Below are positions 1 to 5,333 of a stretch of DNA of 28,943 bases, in pieces. A program made the position numbers and the translations under genes. The stretch covers positions 1 to 28,943 of the forward strand of contig DFXK01000017.1 in the NCBI GenBank assembly GCA_002383165.1. Direction: 5' to 3'. Position 1 is the stretch's first letter. Every line of letters starts with the position of its first letter. The notes under the pieces were generated by a model that saw only the letters and a program-made list of their open reading frames with translations, did no database searches and was not told the DNA's origin. The stretch comes from Flavobacteriales bacterium UBA4110 (GTDB lineage: Bacteria > Bacteroidota > Bacteroidia > Flavobacteriales > Weeksellaceae).

Positions 1-16
1 TCCGTTGATAAGTTCC

Positions 17-187
17 TTACGTCTTGTCATACATTTTCTGAGTACGCTGTTCCCAAGGCGTATTCTGAAGCAGATAATCCTTCAACAGATCAGCTTCTAC
101 TCTACTCAGAAAATTTTCTTTGTACTCCAATAAATCCTTTGGAAATTCATAAAATTCTTCTGCATCAAATAAACTTAGCTGACTCAT
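17..187 (-). pseudogene. N-terminal fragment of AlkB-like 2OG-Fe(II) dioxygenase
   Basis: A 56-codon frame starts at the ATG at 187-185 and ends at TAA 17-19. It opens with MSQLSLFD and contains NTPWEQRTQKMYDK, which I recognise as the N-terminus of AlkB-family alpha-ketoglutarate-dependent DNA dealkylation dioxygenases of about 200 residues. In the family, MYDK is followed by a stretch close to (E)-(L/V)-(I/L)-T-P-R-L-T-A-W. Here K-T-stop follows, but seven bases further on the triplets GAA CTT ATC encode ELI, so a short frame-changing insertion is a reasonable explanation. The iron-binding HxD...H core would lie left of the window and cannot be seen. An alternative is a genuine short protein with another gene starting at the ATG at 30-28. 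The fragment lies downstream of the S24 repressor on the same strand, so a DNA-damage link is conceivable. Confidence 0.6.
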
Positions 188-221
188 TGTAATTTTCTTT
201 TGAAATATTTACTTTTGTTTT

Positions 222-245
222 ATCCCGTTTCTACGGGATTTTTTC
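222..245 (+). terminator. Hairpin with T tract, plus-strand orientation
   Basis: ATCCCGT (222-228), loop TTCT, ACGGGAT (233-239), followed by TTTTTT. The U tract is present only for plus-strand transcription, although both flanking genes are on minus. It may be a leftover terminator or may fold on the minus strand without a U tract. Confidence 0.5.
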
Positions 246-295
246 ATCATTTGTTTTTTAGCTTACCTTCGGGGAAGTTTTTTAATAACTCAAAT

Positions 296-1072
296 TCAAT
301 TTTTATCTCGAATTGTCTCTTTGATCTGTTTGATATCAGTTTTAATCTGGGTGATAAAGTTTTGAATATGATGCTCCGCAAATTCATCAGATTCATATTC
401 TTTGGTATTAATGCTGCAAGCAAATTCCCAGATTTCTTTAATTTCCGGTAATGGGATTTTATAAGGATCATAAAACTGATTGTCAGCCTTTACCCATATA
501 CCATCTGCTTCATGAAACTGAAACCTTTTGTAACTGATGCCATCATTAGCGGTAATGAAAACATAAGTTCTGTCTGTTTTCAGGTCAGAAAGGTTTTCAA
601 CATACTTTCCCACAATATAAGTTCCGTTCTTATAAGGGGGCATTGAATCGCCATCCGCTGGAAACGCCCTGAACTTGCCTCCTTTCAAGAAGGGTAAGGA
701 TATGATTTCCAGACTTTCTATGTATTCTGGATCTCCATAGCCGTTCAGGTATCCCATTGAAGCCTTTTGTGGAATGATCTCAATTTCATTGTTTCCATCT
801 TGATCAACCCTTATAGGCAAAACAATTCTATTGTCAGGAAGTTCAATCATTTCATCAATAGAAAATTTGCTGACATTGATTGTCAAAAGTAAGTCGATAC
901 TGATATTATAATATTTAGAGATTTTGATTAAAATCTCAAGAGGAGGCTCTGCGGCATCATCTTCATACTTACCATATCTGCCTCGGGTAATTAAAAGATC
1001 ATCAGCAACCTTTTGTTGTGAAAGATTTAGCTTACCTCTTAAATACCGCATGTTTTCCGAAAAAATTGACAT
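296..1072 (-). CDS. HTH (XRE)-S24 LexA/CI-like repressor
   Basis: A 258-residue regulator with an N-terminal XRE helix-turn-helix (about residues 5-61) and a C-terminal S24 peptidase/LexA-like domain (about 95-215). The catalytic Ser is S143 in GDSM and the Lys is K182 in ISYKR, spaced as in self-cleaving phage and SOS repressors. In many Bacteroidota relatives I recall an Ala-Gly cleavage bond inside a K-A-x-A-G-Y-L-N-G-Y motif. Here it reads KASMGYLNGY, so the bond would be Met106-Gly107. The C-terminal tail (about 220-258) is charged and probably helical. The ATG at 1072-1070 lies directly beneath a palindrome and a TATATTTG promoter box, which supports the start and suggests autoregulation. 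Likely role: repressor of a DNA-damage or prophage-like regulon; targets beyond its own promoter are not evident. Confidence 0.88.
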   Translation of the reverse strand: MSIFSENMRYLRGKLNLSQQKVADDLLITRGRYGKYEDDAAEPPLEILIKISKYYNISIDLLLTINVSKFSIDEMIELPDNRIVLPIRVDQDGNNEIEIIPQKASMGYLNGYGDPEYIESLEIISLPFLKGGKFRAFPADGDSMPPYKNGTYIVGKYVENLSDLKTDRTYVFITANDGISYKRFQFHEADGIWVKADNQFYDPYKIPLPEIKEIWEFACSINTKEYESDEFAEHHIQNFITQIKTDIKQIKETIRDKN

Positions 1073-1090
1073 TGCTATAATTTATAGCAA
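1072..1090 (-). promoter_or_regulatory. Operator-like palindrome of the S24 repressor
   Basis: TTGCTATA, spacer ATT, TATAGCAA: a perfect 8-bp inverted repeat with a 3-nt spacer, touching the start codon and covering the expected transcription start. A third TTGCTA half-site lies at 1106-1111. Position and symmetry suit an autoregulatory operator. Confidence 0.6.
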
Positions 1091-1098
1091 CAAATATA
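1091..1098 (-). promoter_or_regulatory. Bacteroidota -7 box (TATATTTG) of the S24 repressor gene
   Basis: On the minus strand this reads TATATTTG, an exact TAnnTTTG match, 18 nt upstream of the ATG. Transcription would start inside the adjacent palindrome, giving a leader of about 10-12 nt. I cannot identify a clear -33 TTTG at ideal spacing. Confidence 0.5.
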
Positions 1099-1191
1099 CA
1101 AAACTTTGCTACAAAACGTAATAATTTTATGAAGAAAACAAAATGCTAAAAAGCATTTCTGTCAGATTGACTTCGTATGCCAAAAATTAGG

Positions 1192-1344
1192 CTAAGTTCT
1201 GTGAGCTCTCAAGACACGATTATTTAATTCTAAAATTCTTTCCAAATCCTTAACTATAAGTTTTGATATATCTGGGTTTATGGATACAATATCATAACGG
1301 CCAATTAAAGACTTATAATTCCAATAGCCACTGCTAAAAGTTTT
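1192..1344 (-). pseudogene. C-terminal coding remnant, related to the one at 1602-1700
   Basis: An open minus-strand stretch of 50 codons ending at TAG (1192-1194) with no ATG, bounded upstream by an in-frame TAA (1345-1347). The segment INPDISKLIVKDLERILEL matches the second remnant's ITEEISKHLVQDLERISQL at about 11 of 19 positions. That supports past coding status despite the missing start. I do not recognise the family. Confidence 0.4.
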
Positions 1345-1601
1345 TTAGATCAAATAGCATTAACATAAATTAAAAGAAATTCAGTAAACCAAATAAAAAT
1401 AATAAAAAAGGTCAATAACTAATATGCTTTTTCGTAAAAATAATTACAATCAATCTGACCTACTCCTTCACAATCCTACACGAAGACATACACAACTAAA
1501 GTCTAAGATCTACAGATTTTTTTATCGGTAATTAGAAATATTTATACAATAATTTAATTTGTTTTTTTACCGCTATCGGCAATGTCTTATTGTAAAAAAA
1601 C

Positions 1602-1700
1602 TTAATAATTCAGCTCAGATAATTGTGAGATTCTTTCTAAATCTTGCACTAAATGTTTCGATATTTCTTCAGTTATGGGTACAAAAAAATCCTCTGAAAC
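1602..1700 (-). pseudogene. C-terminal coding remnant, second copy
   Basis: An open minus-strand stretch ending in TAA (1602-1604). Its last 25 residues are related to the remnant at 1192-1344 through the shared ISK and DLERI positions. It runs out of the terminator stem of the upstream small gene and has no start codon of its own. Probably the tail of a lost gene fused to the terminator by deletion. Function unknown. Confidence 0.4.
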
Positions 1701-1726
1701 TATGGTTTGCAGAGGATTTTTATTTT
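1686..1726 (-). terminator. Strong, bidirectional-looking intrinsic terminator
   Basis: Stem AAAATCCTCTGAAAC (1686-1700) with GTTTGCAGAGGATTTT (1705-1720), one bulged G, and a short loop. On the minus strand the stem runs into seven Ts, ending the small gene at 1760-2059. On the plus strand T-rich sequence also follows. Confidence 0.75.
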
Positions 1727-1759
1727 TAATTGCTTACGGCTAATAAAAATACATTTCAT

Positions 1760-2059
1760 TTATCTAGTTATCAAAAGTAGTTCGATGAGAGATCTGGGGG
1801 AATTATAATATTGTATTTTTTTTATAAAATCTAACCATTGATTATATTTTGTCTCATAAATTTCGCCTCCACACTTTGTAGTTACTTTGCAAATATCTGA
1901 TGGTTTTATGGATAAAATAGTTGAAATTTTATTTAAAATATCCAGCCGAATCTTTACTTTAGAACTTCCAAAATAAGCTTTTTGGGATATTCCCATTAGA
2001 AACGCCATATATTCCTTGTAAAATCTTTTCCTCTCCGGATTCTGATGTTTTCTCCGCAC
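1760..2059 (-). CDS. Small HTH-like hypothetical protein (99 aa, GTG start)
   Basis: A short protein with a GTG start at 2059-2057 and an in-frame TGA two codons upstream. An internal ATG (codon 18) is an alternative start. Residues about 15-58 (KEYMAFLMGISQKAYF followed by LDILNKISTILSIKPSDIC) have the cadence of an XRE-type helix-turn-helix: GISQ..Y, then ILNKIS..L.I...DI. The usual second-helix residues are poorly conserved. The C-terminal half is unrecognised. A strong terminator follows 34 bp after the stop. It may be a truncated or diverging regulator in this decaying patch, and its sequence is AT-rich like the surrounding spacer. Confidence 0.5.
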   Translation of the reverse strand: MRRKHQNPERKRFYKEYMAFLMGISQKAYFGSSKVKIRLDILNKISTILSIKPSDICKVTTKCGGEIYETKYNQWLDFIKKIQYYNSPRSLIELLLITR

Positions 2060-2385
2060 AATTCAATAGGCCTATTTGAGTAGCTTAATAATTATTATCG
2101 TTGTTTTTACATTTCTCATGGTAATCAACACCGCAAAAGAATATGCTGAACCGAAAAGCGTACCTATATATTATTCACAATATCTTGAATTATTTTCAGG
2201 ATTAATATTCAGAACACATTCATCAATTCCTTAATAATTTAACATTTTTTATAAATATTCAAAAATATTAGTAATGATATTCATCACAAATTGTTGACCT
2301 AACAAATATCATCTCTGATTATTCTACAAGCTTTACTAATAAAGTACTTTAACTTATTTATAAAATAAATTACTATTTGATGAAA

Positions 2386-2402
2386 TCGATAAGTCTTATC
2401 GA
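2386..2402. promoter_or_regulatory. 17-bp perfect palindrome, possible operator
   Basis: TCGATAAG-T-CTTATCGA is perfectly symmetric about 2394. It lies about 83 bp upstream of the predicted -7 box of the YceI gene. The binding protein is unknown. Confidence 0.4.
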
Positions 2403-2484
2403 AATTATTTATCAATATCACAACAGAGTAGTTCAATAAGATTTTTGTCATTGTAAAAAATAAGCTAATTATTTATCATCCTCA

Positions 2485-2492
2485 TACCTTTG
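2485..2492 (+). promoter_or_regulatory. -7 box TACCTTTG upstream of the YceI/porin unit
   Basis: An exact TAnnTTTG match, giving a leader of roughly 45 nt before the ATG at 2543. No convincing -33 TTTG is seen at the usual spacing. Confidence 0.45.
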
Positions 2493-2542
2493 TCCTATCA
2501 AAAACGAAAGATATACAAAATTTACAAATAATACTTATCAAA

Positions 2543-3079
2543 ATGAAAACAACGAAAAATCTAATTAGTCTTGGTTTAATTTTAACTGGTCTAGTATTAC
2601 CACAATTATCAAATGCTCAAAAAATAACTCAAAAAAATACCACAATCATTATTTCTGGAACTTCTCCAATGCACGATTGGGAAATGAAAGGTTCAACATC
2701 AACTTTCACTGGAGTAGTAGCAGGAAATGCAATTACAAATGTAAGCCTGACAGTCCCAGTAAAAACACTGAGTGCAGAGAAAGGTAAAATTATGGAAAAG
2801 AAAGCTTATGAAGCTTTAAAATCTGACAAAGCTCCAAATGTAAGCTTCACAGCAAGTTCTATCAATATCGGAAAAAGCAATGTGGCTGGAAAATTAACCA
2901 TAGCAGGAACTGCAAAAAATGTTTCAATTCCCGTATCTGTAGTAAAAAAAGGAAATGCTTACCTCATAAACGGAACAGAAACCGTAAAATTATCTGAATT
3001 CGGGATGGATCGTCCAGGATTTATGGGAATCAAAACGGGAGATGTTGTCACTGTAAAAGTGAATGTTGTAGCAGAATAA
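2543..3079 (+). CDS. Secreted YceI-family protein
   Basis: 178 residues with a Sec signal peptide (about 1-25, hydrophobic LISLGLILTGLVLPQL, probable cleavage after SNA). The rest matches the YceI/lipid-binding beta-barrel family: an early SPMHDWEMKG segment, a central K-A-P-N-V-S-F block near residue 97, LTIAGTAKNVSIPV (about 118-131) and the terminal F-G-M-D-R-P-G-F-M-G..TGDVVTVKV pattern. YceI folds are lipocalin-like barrels that bind isoprenoid-type lipids in the periplasm; the ligand here is unknown. The start is set by the only ATG before the signal peptide. It is the first gene of a unit with the outer-membrane protein (38-bp gap). Confidence 0.9.
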   Translation: MKTTKNLISLGLILTGLVLPQLSNAQKITQKNTTIIISGTSPMHDWEMKGSTSTFTGVVAGNAITNVSLTVPVKTLSAEKGKIMEKKAYEALKSDKAPNVSFTASSINIGKSNVAGKLTIAGTAKNVSIPVSVVKKGNAYLINGTETVKLSEFGMDRPGFMGIKTGDVVTVKVNVVAE

Positions 3080-3117
3080 AAAATCAAACTGAATAATAAC
3101 TGAATAATTTTAATATC

Positions 3118-4404
3118 ATGAAAAGAAATCTATTAAAAGTTAGCTTCATCGCTACTTTAGCAATGGCAAACCTTGGCCTGGCTCAAGAATTTCCAATCGA
3201 CAACCTTAATCCACGCGATCATAGAAGCATCAATGCTTTTGAAAACCCAAAAGATACTGTAAGTACTTTTGAAAAAATGAAAGTGAGAGTTGGAGGCGCA
3301 TTCGCACTTCAGTTCCAGGCTATCCAGCACGAGAACAATGCAACCCCTGTACTCAACGCTGCTGGAGTCAATACAAACCAATTGTATGATATCGGAAATA
3401 ACTTCAACTTGGCAACTGCCAACCTTGATCTTGACGTGGCATTATACGACGGCGTTAACTTACATTTGAGAACTTTTTTATCTTCTCGTCATCACAACGA
3501 GACTTATGTAAAAGGTGGATATTTACAAATCAACAAATTAGACTTCATCAAGAAAGACTTTCTTAAAGACGTGATGAAGTATGCAACCATCAAATTTGGT
3601 CACGATGAGATCAATTATGGTGATGTCCATTTCAGAAGAAGTGACAATGCTTATGTTACAAACAACCCTTTTGTAGGCAACTATCTGATGGATGCTTTTG
3701 CAACAATGGTTTTTGCTGAGGTCTATTACAGAAGAGACGGATTTATAGGAATGGCAGGTATAACCAACGGAAGACTGAACCAAACTGCTAATGGTGGAAC
3801 GAGTCCTTCTCTTTACGCCAAATTAGGCTATGACAAACAGCTTAATGAAGATCTTAGAGTGAGATTAACAGGATCTGTTTACAATACAGCGCATACCCAA
3901 AGACTCGATTTCTATGATGGCGACAGAGCAGGATCAAGATATTACTTTGTAATGGAAAATACAGCCGCAACTTCTTCTGCCAACTTCAGATCTGGACAGA
4001 TTGTTCCTGACTTCAAAAACAAACTGACCTCATTTATGATCAATCCGTTTGTAAAATACAAAGGACTGGAATTCTTCGGAACTTATGAAAACGCTTCTGG
4101 TAGAAACTTCGCAGAAACAGACAGAAGAACCTGGAACCAATACGTCGCAGAATTGCTTTACAGATTTGGAAACAACGAGAATCTATATATCGCAGGAAGA
4201 TACAATGGCGTAGACGGAAAATTGGCTACCGGCGAAAAAGTGGATGTCACAAGATTCAATGTTGGTGTTGGATGGTTTATGACAAAAAATATTCTTACCA
4301 AGCTGGAGTATGTCAACCAAAAATATGACGGATATGCGCCAAACAACATCCTTTATGGTGGCAAATTCAATGGATTTGTATTAGAAGCAGCCATAGCTTT
4401 CTAG
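3118..4404 (+). CDS. Outer-membrane beta-barrel (porin-like) protein
   Basis: 428 residues with a signal peptide (about 1-22, ending GLAQ). The mature chain has many alternating hydrophobic/polar strands rich in Tyr, Phe and Asn, such as NLHLRTFLSSR, EVYYRRDGFIGMAG, RYYFVMEN and FNVGVGWFMTKNILTKLEYV, and ends in the aromatic residue F expected for BamA-dependent barrels (AAIAF). The size fits a 16-18-strand porin. I recognise it only as a conserved Bacteroidota outer-membrane hypothetical and cannot assign a substrate. It lies between two YceI-type genes, suggesting a shared envelope role such as handling of a lipid or hydrophobic compound. A strong terminator follows. Confidence 0.75.
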   Translation: MKRNLLKVSFIATLAMANLGLAQEFPIDNLNPRDHRSINAFENPKDTVSTFEKMKVRVGGAFALQFQAIQHENNATPVLNAAGVNTNQLYDIGNNFNLATANLDLDVALYDGVNLHLRTFLSSRHHNETYVKGGYLQINKLDFIKKDFLKDVMKYATIKFGHDEINYGDVHFRRSDNAYVTNNPFVGNYLMDAFATMVFAEVYYRRDGFIGMAGITNGRLNQTANGGTSPSLYAKLGYDKQLNEDLRVRLTGSVYNTAHTQRLDFYDGDRAGSRYYFVMENTAATSSANFRSGQIVPDFKNKLTSFMINPFVKYKGLEFFGTYENASGRNFAETDRRTWNQYVAELLYRFGNNENLYIAGRYNGVDGKLATGEKVDVTRFNVGVGWFMTKNILTKLEYVNQKYDGYAPNNILYGGKFNGFVLEAAIAF

Positions 4405-4422
4405 ATATTCAGTTAACAGAAG

Positions 4423-4452
4423 CAGAGGAAACTCTCGAGTTTCCTCTGTTTT
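4423..4452 (+). terminator. Intrinsic terminator after the porin-like gene
   Basis: A perfect 12-bp stem CAGAGGAAACTC (4423-4434) / GAGTTTCCTCTG (4437-4448) followed by TTTT. It lies only 15 bp before the next ATG, so it should reduce readthrough into the second YceI-like gene. Confidence 0.8.
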
Positions 4453-4466
4453 AAAAAATTAAAATT

Positions 4467-4967
4467 ATGCGACTTCTTTATTTACTTTTCGGTTTTATGA
4501 CGCTTTTTGCGCAGGCACAGGAAAATTTTGTTCAGATCAACGGAAGTACTAATGTCAATAAGTTTCAATGTGTCAATAACAAATTCAAAGCAGAAACTGG
4601 CGTTTATACTTTCACAGAAAGAAGCCTTCCGAACATCATTTTAAAAGTCAACGAGTTCGATTGCGGAAACAAAATAATGACCAAGGATTTTCAGAAAATC
4701 CTAAATTCTGAAAAATATCCGAATATGATAATCAAGTTCATCAACTTTACCAAAGTTGAGAAAAATTATATCGCAGTTGTAGAAGTCAAAATGATGAACC
4801 AAAGTAAAAGATACAACGTAGAATTTGAGATAGAAAACAACAAATTAATCGGACGCAAGAATGTAAAATTCAGTGATTTCAATATCACACCTCCGAAAAA
4901 AATGGGCGGAATGATTGTCGTAAAAGACGATTTGGACTTGACATTCAGCTTGGCAACCAAAATTTAA
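4467..4967 (+). CDS. Secreted YceI-like protein
   Basis: 166 residues with a signal peptide (about 1-18, LLYLLFGFMTLFAQAQ). The YceI-like pattern is weaker than in the first gene: NGSTNVNKFQC near 24-34, the core LNSEKYPNMIIKFINFTKV (about 84-102), MMNQSKRYNVEFEI and a C-terminal D-F-N-I-T-P-P..G..VVKDDLDLTFSL. Two Cys (about 34 and 66) could form a disulfide. It is separated from the porin-like gene by a strong terminator yet only 62 bp away, so it may depend on partial readthrough or have its own promoter, which I do not see. Confidence 0.75.
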   Translation: MRLLYLLFGFMTLFAQAQENFVQINGSTNVNKFQCVNNKFKAETGVYTFTERSLPNIILKVNEFDCGNKIMTKDFQKILNSEKYPNMIIKFINFTKVEKNYIAVVEVKMMNQSKRYNVEFEIENNKLIGRKNVKFSDFNITPPKKMGGMIVVKDDLDLTFSLATKI

Positions 4968-5044
4968 AATTAATCCAATAACTTTTTCATATAATTAGAT
5001 TTTTCACATCACAATATCGCGCTAGAAAGACATTGTGATTCAAG

Positions 5045-5079
5045 GAACTTGCAGACTCAGCTGTAGGTTCTTTTTTTTT
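5045..5079 (+). terminator. Intrinsic terminator after the second YceI-like gene
   Basis: GAACTTGCAG pairs with CTGTAGGTTC (two G-U wobbles) around a 6-nt loop, followed by nine Ts. Confidence 0.7.
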
Positions 5080-5116
5080 AACTTTCTCGAAGTTATTTAG
5101 ATTTAGGCGTCTTTAT

Positions 5117-5195
5117 CCGTCTCCATCTCCCGCTTTTTTCTTTTTTAGCAAAAAAAGAAAAAGAGCTCCGCTTCCGCCGGGACGCGCTTCGCCAT
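5117..5195. repeat. Interspersed palindromic repeat (copy C)
   Basis: A near-perfect stem CTTTTTTCTTTTTT (5133-5146) / AAAAAAAGAAAAAG (5150-5163) is followed by a strikingly GC-rich block (GAGCTCCGCTTCCGCCGGGA...). In reverse complement its order (GCGGAAG block, then T-rich stem) resembles the elements at 10641-10775 and 24021-24138. Confidence 0.5.
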
Positions 5196-5321
5196 TATCG
5201 AAAATTGTGATTTCAAACCCAAACGAATGGCAGTCTGAGGCTCTCGAAGAAATAAAAAAACTCAATTTCTGAAAGAAATTATCCATCTAAAATTTTCAAA
5301 ATTTAAAACATTTCAAATTCG

Positions 5322-5329
5322 TAAATTTG
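5322..5329 (+). promoter_or_regulatory. -7 box TAAATTTG immediately upstream of mutS2
   Basis: An exact TAnnTTTG match ending 4 nt before the GTG start of mutS2. If used, the transcript would begin at or next to the start codon (leaderless). No clear -33 element. Confidence 0.4.
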
Positions 5330-5333
5330 CAAT

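Larger units (their letters stand above)
1121..1759. other. Gene-poor AT-rich stretch with decayed coding remnants
   Basis: About 640 bp without an intact gene. It holds a small hairpin (AAATGCT-AAAA-AGCATTT, 1141-1158), two minus-strand coding remnants (1192-1344 and 1602-1700) whose C-termini resemble each other, a 10-bp inverted pair GTCAGATTGA (1161-1170) / TCAATCTGAC (1450-1459) flanking the first remnant, and a strong terminator at 1686-1726. It looks like a site of past insertion and decay. Confidence 0.5.
2060..2542. other. Long AT-rich upstream region of the YceI/porin unit
   Basis: About 480 bp without a credible gene. It contains two symmetric motifs (TTGTTgacctAACAA at 2291-2305 and TCGATAAGTCTTATCGA at 2386-2402) and a TACCTTTG -7 box at 2485-2492 upstream of the first YceI gene. 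The length and palindromes suggest a regulated promoter region. Confidence 0.45.
4968..5333. other. Intergenic region with terminator and GC-rich repeat
   Basis: 366 bp without a gene. It contains an intrinsic terminator (5045-5079), an interspersed-repeat-like palindrome with GC-rich flank (5117-5195) and a TAAATTTG box directly before mutS2. Confidence 0.6.

Noticed and set aside
200..451. Plus-strand reading frame of 83 codons at the left end
   Set aside because: It overlaps the S24 repressor gene on the opposite strand, is Phe/Asn-rich and has no start signal or known motif.
1161..1459. Mobile element bounded by GTCAGATTGA / TCAATCTGAC
   Set aside because: The arms are only 10 bp, without target duplications or a transposase; chance is likely in AT-rich sequence.
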